This document shows, piece by piece, positions 18,145-27,797 of a stretch of DNA of 64,000 nt (positions are counted from its first letter, which is position 1; each line of letters begins with the position of its first letter). The position numbers and the translations under genes were made by a program. The stretch lies in the NCBI GenBank assembly GCA_903822975.1, contig CAIJRD010000011.1, positions 62,001 to 126,000 on the forward strand, given 5' to 3'. Source of the stretch: an uncultured Sinobacteraceae bacterium (GTDB lineage Bacteria; Pseudomonadota; Gammaproteobacteria; Nevskiales; Nevskiaceae). The notes below the pieces were generated by a model that was not told the origin of the DNA, did not search any database, and saw nothing but the letters and a program-made list of their open reading frames with translations.

Positions 18145-18502
18145 AGCGCGCGTAAAAAACTAAAAAACCAAACGATGCGGCCTGCCCCTGCGACGGTTCT
18201 TGGTTTGAACCGTCAGCTGAGCAGGCCGCGTCGATCCCCACGCGATGAATCGTTCGCTGACGAATCGAACGCACTCGCAGGCGGGTATTGCTTCGCTGCC
18301 CAGGTGGCGTGAGGTGGTCGATTCAAATTCAGTGTGTCCACCGCGACGACGCTCTCGTTCGATGCCAGACACGCCGACCACGCCTCACGCAGCGTGACGA
18401 CCGCTGCATCACTGGCACAATGATGCGAGCCGGCGTCGCTGCTGGCCTCAATCGTTCCTCGCGGCTCGTGCCGCCGACCTCCGCCGCCGCGCTGTCTGCC
18501 GC
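18145..18502. other. Intergenic region with a two-stage hairpin
   Basis: 358 bp without a supported gene. Beside the nested hairpin described separately, only an A-rich stretch (18153-18170) and GC-rich unstructured sequence ahead of the ArsR-methyltransferase gene are seen. No known riboswitch motif recognised. Confidence 0.6.
18173..18233. terminator. Nested hairpin downstream of phasin-like gene
   Basis: Outer arms CGATGCGGCCTGC and GCAGGCCGCGTCG (13 pairs, one wobble) enclose an inner perfect 8-bp stem GACGGTTC/GAACCGTC with a 7-base loop. An A-run flanks the left side, so on the minus strand the hairpin is followed by TTTTTT tracts. It may end transcription on either strand or be a structured RNA 3' end. 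Confidence 0.5.
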
Positions 18503-19438
18503 ATGAAACTGAGTATCGAACAAAGTTCGGAGTTGTCCCGCCTGCTGGCCGATCCGAGCCGGCTGCGGCTGCTGCTGCTGCTGGAATTGCATGCGCTGTC
18601 GATTGCCGAACTCACCGAGATCACCGGGCTTGCGCAGAGTCGGGTCTCCACGCATCTGGCGCGGCTCAAGCGTGCGCGCTTGGTGCAGGATCAGCGAACC
18701 GGCGGTGCAGCGCTGTACGCGCTCAGCGGCGACGGCGGCGAGGCCGCCGAACTGTGGAGCCTGCTGCGCGAGCGGCTCGACGATCCGCAGGCGCGGCTCG
18801 ACCGTGAACGCGCCGATGAAGTCGTGCGTGCGCGCAAATCCGGCCAGACCTGGGCCGAGTCGGTCGCCGGCCGCATGGAGCTGCACTATTCGCCGGGCCG
18901 CACCTGGGAGGCGACCGCACGCGCACTGATCGGCCTGCTGAGCTTGGGCGATGTGCTCGATCTCGCCTCGGGCGATGGCGTGCTGGCAGAACTGCTCGCC
19001 GGTCATGCGCGCAGCGTCACCTGCGTGGATATCAGCGCCAAGGTGTTGGCCGCGGCACGCAAGCGTCTTGGCACCCATCAGAACGTCAGCTTCTGTCGCG
19101 CCGACATGTCTGCGCTGCCATTTGCAGCCGCGCATTTCGATCACGTCTTCCTGATGCACGCGCTCAGCTATGCCGCGCAACCGGATGCCGTGCTCGCCGC
19201 GGTAGCGCCGATGCTACGGCCCGGCGGTCGGCTGGTGATCGCGAGCTTGAACGCGCATCGCCACGAGGTCGCGCGCGAAGCCTACGATCACGTCAACTTC
19301 GGTCTCAGTGCAGCGGCGCTGAGACAGGGCCTGGAGCAAGCCGGCCTGACCGTGGAGTTCTGCGACATCACCTCGCGCGATCCACGTCCGCCCTACTTCG
19401 AAGTGGTCACCGCATTGGCGCAGCGACCGCTCGGCTGA
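18503..19438 (+). CDS. ArsR-family regulator fused to SAM methyltransferase
   Basis: 311 residues. N-terminal winged helix of ArsR type (about 1-85: LADPSRLRLLLLLE, then a helix-turn-helix LTEITGLAQSRVSTHLARLK) joined to a class I SAM-dependent methyltransferase (about 130-300: motif I VLDLASGDGVLAE, acidic VDISAK, motif with ADMSALPFA, and GGRLVIASL). No metal-binding Cys pair of classical ArsR is visible. Such fusions are known in Proteobacteria, sometimes near methionine genes; here neighbours give no clue. It may sense SAM or related metabolites through the methyltransferase fold; that is inference. Confidence 0.88.
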   Translation: MKLSIEQSSELSRLLADPSRLRLLLLLELHALSIAELTEITGLAQSRVSTHLARLKRARLVQDQRTGGAALYALSGDGGEAAELWSLLRERLDDPQARLDRERADEVVRARKSGQTWAESVAGRMELHYSPGRTWEATARALIGLLSLGDVLDLASGDGVLAELLAGHARSVTCVDISAKVLAAARKRLGTHQNVSFCRADMSALPFAAAHFDHVFLMHALSYAAQPDAVLAAVAPMLRPGGRLVIASLNAHRHEVAREAYDHVNFGLSAAALRQGLEQAGLTVEFCDITSRDPRPPYFEVVTALAQRPLG

Positions 19439-19562
19439 GAAACGCGCGCGTCGCACGCGCGGCTCGGTGCGGTGCACAACAATCGAATCGACGGGTAAAG
19501 AATCGAGTGTGTGCCTGGTCGCAACGCGCGCGTGACCTACACGGCGCGACGGCACATGCCGG

Positions 19563-20297
19563 CTAGGCCGCGGCCACCGCGGCGGGCAACTCGCCCTGCC
19601 AAAGCAAGGCCCCCGATTTTTTTTCGATTCCCGCGAGTCGCGCACGGTGGGCGTCGAGTTCCGCGTTGTCGGCACGAATCACGCGCAGTGCATGCGGAAC
19701 GCCCTCGAACAATTCCGCCAGTGCTGCTTCGGCGGTCGTTGTGCCGACTGTGCCCGCCGCTGCTTCGAGACCGAGTGCGGATTGTCCGCCGGTCATCGCC
19801 AGATACACCTCGGCCAGCAACCGTGCATCGAGCAAGGCGCCGTGCAGGCTGCGCTGGGTGTTGTCGACGTTGTAGCGCTTGCACAGCGCGTCGAGGCTGG
19901 CCTTCTGTCCGGGATGTAAACGGCGCGCCATCGTCACCGTATCGAGCACGCTGCACAGCGCGCCGATGCGTTCGCTGCGACCGGCCCGCTCCAGTTCGTA
20001 ATCGAGAAAGCCGATATCGAATGCGGCGTTGTGGATGATCAGTTCGGCATCGCGCAGCAGCGTGAGCAGATCGTCGACGATCTGCGGAAAGCGCTGCTTG
20101 TCGCTCAGAAAATCACGCGTCAGGCCGTGCACCGCCAACGCGCCAGGCTCGCTATCGCGATCGGGATTCAGAAACCAGCGCTGCTCGCCAACCACGCGGC
20201 GATTGCGCAACTCGATGCAGCCGATCTCGATGATGCGATTGCCGAGACTGGTTTCGAGGCCGGTGGTTTCCGTATCGAGAACGATTTGCCTCGTCAT
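19563..20297 (-). CDS. dnaQ: DNA polymerase III epsilon subunit (3'-5' proofreading exonuclease)
   Basis: 244 residues. Proofreading exonuclease of the replicative polymerase. Seen: Exo[10 protein letters not shown] with Asp and Glu, Exo[15 protein letters not shown], Exo[17 protein letters not shown] with His and Asp; C-terminal part is the alpha-binding tail. Start ATG overlaps the rnhA stop by four bases, forming a methyltransferase-rnhA-dnaQ operon. In E. coli rnhA and dnaQ are divergent; here they are co-directional, as in many other Gammaproteobacteria. Confidence 0.96.
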   Translation of the reverse strand: MTRQIVLDTETTGLETSLGNRIIEIGCIELRNRRVVGEQRWFLNPDRDSEPGALAVHGLTRDFLSDKQRFPQIVDDLLTLLRDAELIIHNAAFDIGFLDYELERAGRSERIGALCSVLDTVTMARRLHPGQKASLDALCKRYNVDNTQRSLHGALLDARLLAEVYLAMTGGQSALGLEAAAGTVGTTTAEAALAELFEGVPHALRVIRADNAELDAHRARLAGIEKKSGALLWQGELPAAVAAA

Positions 20298-20788
20298 GGC
20301 CCGCTCACCGCCGCAACCGCCTCCGGTTTCGATGCGCCTCGTAGCATTTCGTCGAGACCTTGGTTCGCCAGACGGTCGGCCAGTTCGTTGCCGACATCAC
20401 CATTGTGACCCTTGACCCAGCGCCAATCGACCTGGTGCCGCGCGGCCGCCGCATCCAGCCGCACCCACAGATCCTGATTCTTCACCGGCTTCTTGTCGGC
20501 CGTGCGCCAACCCTTGGCCTTCCAGCCCGGCAGCCATTCGGTCAGGCCCTTCATCACGTAGCTCGAATCGGTGTGCAAGGTCACGCTGCAGGCTTCGCGC
20601 AATGATTCGAGCGCGCTGATCGCCCCCATCAACTCCATTCGGTTGTTGGTGGTGACGGGTTCGCCGCCGCACAGTCGCTTCTCGTGATCGTTCCAGCGCA
20701 GCCAGGCACCCCAACCACCCGGCCCCGGATTGCCGCGACACGCACCGTCGGTATAGACGACGATCTGTTTGGGAACGCGCTCAGTCAT
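20294..20788 (-). CDS. rnhA: Ribonuclease HI
   Basis: Degrades RNA in RNA-DNA hybrids. 164 residues from the ATG at 20788 (an in-frame GTG at 20800 is less likely). Active-site residues all visible: Asp in [10 protein letters not shown], Glu in NNRMELMGA, Asp in LHTDSSYV, and the ELADRLA Asp; the basic handle [10 protein letters not shown] is present. Overlaps the preceding methyltransferase gene by eight bases and dnaQ by four. Confidence 0.97.
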   Translation of the reverse strand: MTERVPKQIVVYTDGACRGNPGPGGWGAWLRWNDHEKRLCGGEPVTTNNRMELMGAISALESLREACSVTLHTDSSYVMKGLTEWLPGWKAKGWRTADKKPVKNQDLWVRLDAAAARHQVDWRWVKGHNGDVGNELADRLANQGLDEMLRGASKPEAVAAVSGP

Positions 20789-21560
20789 CGCTGCGGCCAC
20801 TCTCGGGAACTACCGACGATGCGCTGGGCAAAGCACTCAGTGCCGGGACCAGTTGACGAACCTGCGCGCGCGGCAGGCGTGCAATCAGCGACATCGGCAA
20901 CACCCGCTTCTTGGCGACGATCAGATAACTCTCCATAAAAGGACTCAACAGACTGCGCAGACCAAAGGGTTCGCCGACGCTGCGCGCCGCGCCCCAGGGA
21001 AACCCGAGACCGAAGCGACGCACTTGCTCGACTTCGAAGTCGAGCAGTTCCAGCCAGTCGCCGAGCCGGCCGACGCCAAAGAAACGTGCGCCTTGCGGAA
21101 ACGCCGTATAGCGCGGACCGATGCGATCGCGCAGGCCCCACAAGCTGTGCGGATTGAAGCCGAGAATCAGCAGGCGGCCTCGGTCGGTGAGCACGCGGTT
21201 GACCTCGCGCAACACATGGTGCGGCTGATTGGAAAACTCCAGCGTGTGCGGCAGCAGGATTGCATCGACGCTCTTGTTGGCGACCGGCAATTGCTCGGGC
21301 TGCACCAACGACTGCGCATCGACATCCGCGAGCGTGCCGAGCACGGCGCGATGCGGCATGTCCGCGGATTTCAGCAGATCGAGACCATTGCCCCAGTTGC
21401 CGATCTGCAGGATGTGCCGGCCGAACAGGTCCGGCAGCACGCCCTCCAACTCGCATTGCTCCAGCGCCAGCAGTCGCGTACCGCGCGTGCTGCGCAGCCA
21501 GCGTGTCAGCGAAGCGCGGGAGAACGGGCGGCCGCCACGGATCGCAAGTTGATTCGGCAT
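20781..21560 (-). CDS. SAM-dependent methyltransferase upstream of rnhA
   Basis: 259 residues, class I methyltransferase fold of the Methyltransf_11 type. Seen: motif I-like [14 protein letters not shown] near residue 47, [19 protein letters not shown], and [17 protein letters not shown]. Motif I deviates from the usual GxGxG (GNWGNG), yet this is common in the YafS-like group that sits between gloB and rnhA. Start at 21560 has GGAGC upstream. Substrate unknown. Divergent from gloB with 35 bp between starts. Confidence 0.85.
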   Translation of the reverse strand: MPNQLAIRGGRPFSRASLTRWLRSTRGTRLLALEQCELEGVLPDLFGRHILQIGNWGNGLDLLKSADMPHRAVLGTLADVDAQSLVQPEQLPVANKSVDAILLPHTLEFSNQPHHVLREVNRVLTDRGRLLILGFNPHSLWGLRDRIGPRYTAFPQGARFFGVGRLGDWLELLDFEVEQVRRFGLGFPWGAARSVGEPFGLRSLLSPFMESYLIVAKKRVLPMSLIARLPRAQVRQLVPALSALPSASSVVPESGRSDD

Positions 21561-21595
21561 TTGACGCTCCTTCTCTGTGCGGCCACGATGCGAGC

Positions 21596-22480
21596 ATGAT
21601 AAGCCCAGCCTCTCCGCCTGCCCATCCACCCGCCCCGACGTCGGGCCCCGCGTCGGCCCCCGTTTACGCGGTGGGCGCACGCGCGGACGGCATCGAAGTT
21701 CTGACACTGCCTGCGTTCAGTGACAACTATCTTTGGTTGATCCACAACGGCGTCGATGCAGTGGTCGTCGATCCGGGCGACGCCGCGGTCGTAAAGCGCG
21801 CGCTCGATCATCATCGCCTGCGGCTGGTTGCGATCCTCATCACGCACCACCACCCGGACCACATCGGCGGAATGCCGGCTCTGGTGCGCGCGCATGCGGT
21901 GCCGGTCTACGGTCCGCGCGCGGAATCGGCAAAAATTCCGGGCCTGACCGAATTGCTCGACGAGCCGGGCGAGATCTGCATCACGCAACTCGGCCTGCGT
22001 CTGCGCATCCTCGCCTTGCCGGGCCACACGCTCGGACACATCGCCTACCACGCGTTCGAGCAAGGGTGGCTATTCTGTGGCGACACCTTGTTCGCCGGTG
22101 GCTGCGGCCGTCTGTTCGAAGGCACGCCCGCGCAAATGTATGCATCCCTACAAAAGCTCGCAGCGTTACCGGCCCACACCGCGGTGTTCTGCGCACATGA
22201 GTACACCTTGTCGAATCTCGCATTTGCGCAGGCGGTCGAGCCGGATAACCGCGCGTTGAACGCAGAAATCGAACGCGTCAAACAGTTGCGCGCTGATGGC
22301 CAAGCGAGCATACCAAGCCGTATTGATCGCGAACTTTCAGTAAATCCGTTCCTGCGCTGCGACTTGACTGCACCGCAGCAACAGGCCCGCACACACGCTG
22401 GCACTGATCTCGACGACGCGATTGCCGTGTTCGCCGAACTGCGTCGCTGGAAGGACGTATTTCGCGCAGCAAACATCTGA
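21596..22480 (+). CDS. gloB: Hydroxyacylglutathione hydrolase (glyoxalase II)
   Basis: Hydrolyses S-D-lactoylglutathione in methylglyoxal detoxification. Metallo-beta-lactamase fold with the dinuclear site THHHPDHIGG, later LPGHTLGH and FCGDTLFAGGCGRLFEG, CAHEYT, and a C-terminal NPFLR substrate region. From the ATG at 21596 it has 294 residues, about 35 more than usual because of a Pro/Ala-rich N-terminal extension before LTLPAFSDNYLW; a downstream GTG near 21671 would give normal length. gloB next to the methyltransferase-rnhA block is the usual gammaproteobacterial order. Confidence 0.95.
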   Translation: MISPASPPAHPPAPTSGPASAPVYAVGARADGIEVLTLPAFSDNYLWLIHNGVDAVVVDPGDAAVVKRALDHHRLRLVAILITHHHPDHIGGMPALVRAHAVPVYGPRAESAKIPGLTELLDEPGEICITQLGLRLRILALPGHTLGHIAYHAFEQGWLFCGDTLFAGGCGRLFEGTPAQMYASLQKLAALPAHTAVFCAHEYTLSNLAFAQAVEPDNRALNAEIERVKQLRADGQASIPSRIDRELSVNPFLRCDLTAPQQQARTHAGTDLDDAIAVFAELRRWKDVFRAANI

Positions 22481-22555
22481 CTTGAGTGCCGCTCGTACGG
22501 TAATTTCTGCCGTTAGTTTGATTGCTGCGAGCTACCTTTCCCCGGCGGAGGACCA

Positions 22556-22566
22556 TTTGCTAGACT
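22556..22566 (+). promoter_or_regulatory. Possible extended -10 promoter of the TPR/ExbB operon
   Basis: TTTGC followed by TAGACT (22561-22566) resembles an extended -10 element, 44 bp before the first ATG of the operon. No clear -35 is present, so this is a weak call. Confidence 0.3.
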
Positions 22567-22609
22567 CGTCCGACCCAGCGGTTCCAGCGAAAAAATTCAT
22601 ACGCGGCAA

Positions 22610-23179
22610 ATGAAATTGAGAACCTATCCGAAGGTAACTTCCCGACTGCTCGCATTGCTGCTTGTCAGTGGTGCGGCGCAGGCCGAGCAACCGCTGGCGC
22701 CCGCTGCGAGCCCGCCGACGCAGCTTGATCAAAATCTGCAGGCGCTCAAGGAGGAGGCGATCAACATCAAAGCCGAACTCCAGAGCACGGAGCAGACGCT
22801 GCTGTATCCCGATAGCACACGCGTGATCGTTTACTTCGGCGTGCCGGTATCCGGTTTGCTGGTGCAGAGCATCACGGTGTCGGTCGATGATGGCCGCCCG
22901 TATTCATACAAGTACATCAATGCAGAAGCGATCGCACTGCAGCGTCGCGGCCTTCAGCCGCTGGTGAAATTGAACGCGAGCCCCGGCCCTCATCGCATCA
23001 AGGCGGACGTCGTCGCGCAGTTCGCCGATGCGCAAGCCGGTGCGCCGCCGTTGACGGATCACGTCGAGGGCACGTTCACCAAGGCGCGTGCGCCAGCGAG
23101 TATCGAAATCAGTTTGGCGCGCCGCTCGGTCGTCAGTCGTCCGGCGCTGGAGCTGCATGAGTGGGTGGCCGACAAATGA
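22610..23179 (+). CDS. Exported protein, first gene of the TPR/ExbB operon
   Basis: 189 residues, function not recognised. Seen: signal peptide (about 1-25, SGAAQAEQ), a short predicted helix with coiled-coil character (LDQNLQALKEEAINIKAEL), then a beta-sandwich-like domain with STRVIVYFGVP and ITVSVDDG, and ASPGPHRIKADVVAQF, i.e. the pattern of a small Ig-like surface domain. Probably periplasmic. ATGA overlap with the next gene ties it to the machine encoded downstream. Confidence 0.75.
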   Translation: MKLRTYPKVTSRLLALLLVSGAAQAEQPLAPAASPPTQLDQNLQALKEEAINIKAELQSTEQTLLYPDSTRVIVYFGVPVSGLLVQSITVSVDDGRPYSYKYINAEAIALQRRGLQPLVKLNASPGPHRIKADVVAQFADAQAGAPPLTDHVEGTFTKARAPASIEISLARRSVVSRPALELHEWVADK

Positions 23180-24990
23180 AACAGCTCGCATTCCTGTTGC
23201 TGAGCTGCGCGTGCAGCATCGCCAGCGCGGCGGATAACTACAGCATCGGCAGCGATGAAGATCCGCGCGTACGCGCCTCCGATTTCATGGCTGAGAACCG
23301 TCGCTTCCTGGCGGCGTCGACGACCCTGCTCGAAGTACAGAAGGAAGCGCCGCGTCAGGCCTTCCCGCCGGAGTATTTCGAACGTCTCGCCGATGACACT
23401 TTGAATTTCGGCATGCAGAAGCGTTCCGAAGTCACCTATCGCGAAGCGGCGGCCGGAAGTCACGACCCTGTAGTGGTCGCGCGCGCGCGTCTGCGTCGCG
23501 CCGAGTTTCTATATGAGCGCGGCTATCTGCCGGAAGCCAATGCCGAGTTGACCTCGTTGCGGCAGACGCTGCCGTCGGTCCTGATGATCAACTGGCAGGA
23601 TCAGATGTCGCGCGTGTTGATGGCGCAGGATCGCTACGCCGAAGCCGTGCAGGTGCTGAGCAAGCCGGATACGGCGAGCGACCAAAGCGGCTACATGCGC
23701 TACAACCTCGGCATTGCACTGCTGCATTCGGATCACGTCGACGAAGGCATCAACATTCTCGATCGCGTCGGGCAGCGTCGCGTGATCGACTCCGAAGGTC
23801 TGGCACTGCGCGACAAGGCGAATCTGACGCTGGGCTACTACTGGCTCAAACGCCAGCAGGGTGGCTCGGCAATTCCCATCTTCAATCGCATCCGCCAACA
23901 GGGCCCCTACTCCAACCGGGCACTGCTCGGTCTCGGCTGGGCCTATCTCGCGCCGGATGGCGACAAACAGAAGCGCATCAAATTGTCGGAAGACTCCGGC
24001 TCCGATTCGAAGCAGTTTTCGACCATCGGCGCGATCCTGCGTCCGGGCTTTCTGGACACCGATATCTACAAACGCGCGGGCTTGCGGCCGTTCCAGCTGA
24101 ACCGCGCCGACCCGAGCCAGGAAGCCGCCTTGAAGAAGGCGCTGGTGCCGTGGGTCGAACTGGTCAGCCGCGATCCGATCGATCCGGCCGTGCAGGAAGG
24201 CCTGCTCGCGATCCCCTACGTGCTCGACAAGCTCGGTGCGCATATTCAGGCGCAGCAGTACTACGAAAAAGCCATCGCCGCGCTCGAGCAGACGCGCGTG
24301 AATCTGGATCAGGCCATTCTCAGCATCCGCTACGGCCGCATGGTCGACACGATCATCAGCCGCAACGGCGACGCCGACAGCGGCTGGACCTGGAAGCTGA
24401 AGGATCTGCCGGACGCACCGGAAACCTTCTACCTGCAGTCCTTGCTGGCGGATCACCCGTTCCAGGAAGCGCTGAAGAACTTCCGCGATATTCGCCTGCT
24501 GATTCGCGACACCGACGCCGAACGCCAGCGCATTCTCGATCTGCAGGCCGCCTACGACACGCGCGTGACGCAGTCGGTCTCGCCGCGCGAACTGCAGCAG
24601 CGCATCGGCACGCTGAGCAACGATGCCAACCTCGGCTACCAGCCGGATTTCCGTCCTCAGCTGCAAATGGCGCAAATGCTGGTGGCCTCGCCGTATGACG
24701 ACAAGGCGAAGACCGGCGACACGCCGGCAGCGCCGCCGGTGAAGCTGCGCTTGCCGAACGCGCCGGCCAAGTTCGACGGTCCATACGAGCGTCTCGACGC
24801 GCTGAAAGCACGCCTCGATGCATTGAGTCCGCATCTGAAAGCGGCAGAAGATGCCGGCGGCAAGCTGATCCAGCGCATCGCGCTGAACGATCTCGATGCG
24901 CAACGCAAACTGAATGAGCGATTCCTGGTCGAGGCGCGCTTCGCCCTTGCCCGAATCTACGATCGCCAGGCGCACGGAGACGCCCCTTGA
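23176..24990 (+). CDS. Periplasmic TPR protein of the ExbB/ExbD operon
   Basis: 604 residues. Cleavable signal peptide (about 1-21, SIASAAD), no lipobox, so a soluble periplasmic protein. The body is helical and TPR-like: LYERGYLPEANAEL, LGIALLHSDHVDEGIN, ALLGLGWAYLAPDG, QAQQYYEKAIAALEQ. TPR solenoids usually serve as protein docking scaffolds. Start chosen at the ATG that overlaps the previous stop; its own stop overlaps the TTG start of the next gene. Comparable to GltC/GltE-type TPR parts of Myxococcus machines in role only; orthology is not claimed. Confidence 0.82.
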   Translation: MKQLAFLLLSCACSIASAADNYSIGSDEDPRVRASDFMAENRRFLAASTTLLEVQKEAPRQAFPPEYFERLADDTLNFGMQKRSEVTYREAAAGSHDPVVVARARLRRAEFLYERGYLPEANAELTSLRQTLPSVLMINWQDQMSRVLMAQDRYAEAVQVLSKPDTASDQSGYMRYNLGIALLHSDHVDEGINILDRVGQRRVIDSEGLALRDKANLTLGYYWLKRQQGGSAIPIFNRIRQQGPYSNRALLGLGWAYLAPDGDKQKRIKLSEDSGSDSKQFSTIGAILRPGFLDTDIYKRAGLRPFQLNRADPSQEAALKKALVPWVELVSRDPIDPAVQEGLLAIPYVLDKLGAHIQAQQYYEKAIAALEQTRVNLDQAILSIRYGRMVDTIISRNGDADSGWTWKLKDLPDAPETFYLQSLLADHPFQEALKNFRDIRLLIRDTDAERQRILDLQAAYDTRVTQSVSPRELQQRIGTLSNDANLGYQPDFRPQLQMAQMLVASPYDDKAKTGDTPAAPPVKLRLPNAPAKFDGPYERLDALKARLDALSPHLKAAEDAGGKLIQRIALNDLDAQRKLNERFLVEARFALARIYDRQAHGDAP

Positions 24991-27797
24991 AGTCTCGTTA
25001 TGTTGCGGCACCGCTGATTGTCGCCGCCCTCGCGGCCTGTGGAACCACTCCGGAAAAGAAGCCAGGACCTTCGATCAGCACGCTGGCGAAGCAAAACGCG
25101 CCAGGTGATGACCGCCTGCCGGTGGTGCAGTCCGAGCAGGTGGCGGCCGATCCGCAGAAAGCGGTCGAGAACTATCAAAAGCTGCTGGCGCTGCATCCGG
25201 ATCAGAAGACGCGCGCCGAAGCGCTGCGCCGTATCGCCGATCTCGGCGTGCAGACGCAGGACGCCGCCGGCAATCCGGATCCGGCCGCGCTGCAGCGATC
25301 GATCGGCATTTACCAGAAACTGCTGCAGGAAAATCCGAGCGATCCGAACAACGATCGCGTGCTGTACCAGATGGCGCGCGCTTATCAGAACGGCGGCGAC
25401 GTCGATCGCGCCTTGCAGACGCTGCAGCGACTCGAGCAGCAATACCCGAATTCGACGGTCATCGCCGATGCGCATTTTCGCGGCGCGGAAATGCTGTACC
25501 AACTGAACCGCTTCCCCGAGGCAGAGAAGGAATACCGCGCCGGCATGGTGTTCGGTCTCGGCTCGCCATTTTATGAACCGGCCGAGTACAAACTCGGCTG
25601 GTCGCTGTACAAACAGCAGCGCTACGCCGAAGACATTGGCGTGTTCTTCGACATCCTGACGCGGCTGCTGCCGCCGGGCGAACTGGAGAACACCAAGAGC
25701 AGCCTGGCGCAGGTCGCCCCGGGCAAGCTCGACATGGCGCACGACTCCTTGCGCGTGGTCAGTCTGTCCTTCGCCGAACTCGGCGGCGGCAAGGGCATCC
25801 GCGAATACTTCGCGCGCCACGGCGGCGAGCCGGCGTTCTATCCGCTGGTTTACAACGCGCTTGGCGAACTGTTCCTCGAAAAGCGTCGTTATACCGACGC
25901 CGCCAACGCCTATGCTGGATTCGTGCAGGCGCATCCGTCGAGTGCCTTGGCGCCGACGTTCCAGTCGCGCGTGATTTCGTCCTACGAACAGGGCGGCTTC
26001 AGCGATATGGTGGTGACGGAGAAGGAACGCTACGTCAATCTGTACTCGCCGAATGCGCCTTACTGGAGCGGACGGTCGCCTACGCCGGAAGTGCTGACCG
26101 CAGTGCGCCAGGATCTCGAAGATCTCGGCCGCCACTATCAGGCACGCGCGCAGGGCGAGAAGCAGAAGGACGCCAACGCCGCGCGCAACGACTTCATTGC
26201 CGCTGCGAACTGGTACAGCAAGATCCTGTCGCTGTATCCAAACGATCCGAAGCTGCCTGAAATCAATCTGCTGCTCGCCGATTCCCTGTACGACGGCGGA
26301 CGCACGCGTGAAGCCGCCGAGCAGTACATGAAGACCGCCTACGAGCGCGGTGCGCATCCGAAGGCGGCCGAGGCGGGCTATGCCGCGGTGCAGGCGTATC
26401 AGCGTCTGGCAACCGAAGTGCAACCACCCGATCGCGCAGGAGTGCTTCGCTTGTCGGTTGCGGCGACCAGCAAATTCGCCGACAGCTTCCCGACTCATCC
26501 GCAGGTGGCCTCGGCGCTGACGCGCGCGGCGCAGGATCTGCTCGAGATCAAGGACTACGACAACGCGGTGGCCATGGCCAAGCGCGTGCTGCAGGTCAAC
26601 CCGACGCCGGAACTGCGCGGTCAGGCGCTGGGCGTCGTCGCCGACGCGCGCTTCGCTCAGGGCAATTACGTCGAAGCCGAAGCCGCCTACGCCAGCCTGC
26701 TGCCGCAGACCGCTGCCGGCAGTCCGCAGCACAAGGCAACGGTCGAACAGCTTGCCGCGTCGATTTACAAGCAGGGCGAAGCCGCACGTGCCGCCGGCGA
26801 CCTGCGCGCTGCGGCCAACAACTTCCTGCGCATCGGCACGGTGGTACCGGAAGCCAGCATTCGTCCGAACGCGGATTACGACGGCGCCTCCGCGCTGGTC
26901 GCGCTGCAGGACTGGCCGGCCGCCGAGCAGGCGCTGGAGAACTATCGCGCGCGTTATCCGAACAATCCGCTCGCCGCGGACGCGGACAAACAGCTCGCCA
27001 CCGCCTATCAGAAAGACAACAAACCGGCGCAGGCCGCAGCGGTCTACCAGCGCATCGCAGCGCGTCAGACCGAGTCGCCGGACACGCGCCGCGAGGCTGG
27101 CTGGCTCACCGCAAAACTGTACGAAAGCGCGCATCAACCGGCCCAAGCGGCAGCGGCGTACGAAGCCTACGTCAATGCCTATCCGCAGCCGCTGGATCGG
27201 GCGATGGAAGCGCGTCAGCACCTCGCCGACTACTCGCTGTCGATCAACGACCGCGTGCGTTACGCCTACTGGCTCAATGCGATCGTCGGCGCCGATACCA
27301 GTGGTGCGGCGAACTCGCCGTATCGCCTGCAAGCCGCGCAAGCTGTGCTCGAACTCGGTCGAATCGCCGCAGCCGATGCCCGCAGGCTGACGCTGTCGCT
27401 GCCGCTGAACAACAGCCTGCCAGTCCGCAAGAAAGCCACCGAAACCGCGGTGCAGTACCTCACTCGCGCAGCCGGCTACGGTTTCGCCGACACGACAACG
27501 GCAGCCACCTACGAACTCGGCGCGGTCTATCAGGACTTCGGCAAGGCACTGCGCGATTCCGAACGTCCGCACAACCTCGGCGCCGCCGAGCGCGAGCAGT
27601 ACGACCTGCTGCTGGAAGAACAGGCCACGCCGTTCGACGACCAGGCAATCAAGGCGCATGAGGGCAACCTCGATCGCGTCAAACAGGGACTTTGGAACGA
27701 CTCTATACGCAAGAGCGTCGATGCACTGGCTGTGCTGGCGCCGGTGAAGTACGCCAAGCGCGAACAGCGTCAGGAGATTTATGAAACGCTTCCGTAA
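24987..27797 (+). CDS. Very large TPR lipoprotein of the ExbB/ExbD operon
   Basis: 936 residues. Lipoprotein signal with lipobox LAAC at about residues 16-19 and no Asp at +2, so outer-membrane lipoprotein, facing the periplasm. Rest is a long TPR solenoid with many units (YQKLLALHP, YQKLLQENPSDPNN, FPEAEKEYRAG, YTDAANAYAGFVQAHPSS, YSKILSLYPNDP, YDNAVAMAKRVLQVNP, YVEAEAAYASLL, YQRIAARQ). Similar in size and layout to GltD/AgmU of the Agl-Glt complex. Start is an unusual TTG at 24987 inside a TTGA overlap with the previous stop. Overlaps the next gene by 17 bases. Confidence 0.84.
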   Translation: MKSRYVAAPLIVAALAACGTTPEKKPGPSISTLAKQNAPGDDRLPVVQSEQVAADPQKAVENYQKLLALHPDQKTRAEALRRIADLGVQTQDAAGNPDPAALQRSIGIYQKLLQENPSDPNNDRVLYQMARAYQNGGDVDRALQTLQRLEQQYPNSTVIADAHFRGAEMLYQLNRFPEAEKEYRAGMVFGLGSPFYEPAEYKLGWSLYKQQRYAEDIGVFFDILTRLLPPGELENTKSSLAQVAPGKLDMAHDSLRVVSLSFAELGGGKGIREYFARHGGEPAFYPLVYNALGELFLEKRRYTDAANAYAGFVQAHPSSALAPTFQSRVISSYEQGGFSDMVVTEKERYVNLYSPNAPYWSGRSPTPEVLTAVRQDLEDLGRHYQARAQGEKQKDANAARNDFIAAANWYSKILSLYPNDPKLPEINLLLADSLYDGGRTREAAEQYMKTAYERGAHPKAAEAGYAAVQAYQRLATEVQPPDRAGVLRLSVAATSKFADSFPTHPQVASALTRAAQDLLEIKDYDNAVAMAKRVLQVNPTPELRGQALGVVADARFAQGNYVEAEAAYASLLPQTAAGSPQHKATVEQLAASIYKQGEAARAAGDLRAAANNFLRIGTVVPEASIRPNADYDGASALVALQDWPAAEQALENYRARYPNNPLAADADKQLATAYQKDNKPAQAAAVYQRIAARQTESPDTRREAGWLTAKLYESAHQPAQAAAAYEAYVNAYPQPLDRAMEARQHLADYSLSINDRVRYAYWLNAIVGADTSGAANSPYRLQAAQAVLELGRIAAADARRLTLSLPLNNSLPVRKKATETAVQYLTRAAGYGFADTTTAATYELGAVYQDFGKALRDSERPHNLGAAEREQYDLLLEEQATPFDDQAIKAHEGNLDRVKQGLWNDSIRKSVDALAVLAPVKYAKREQRQEIYETLP

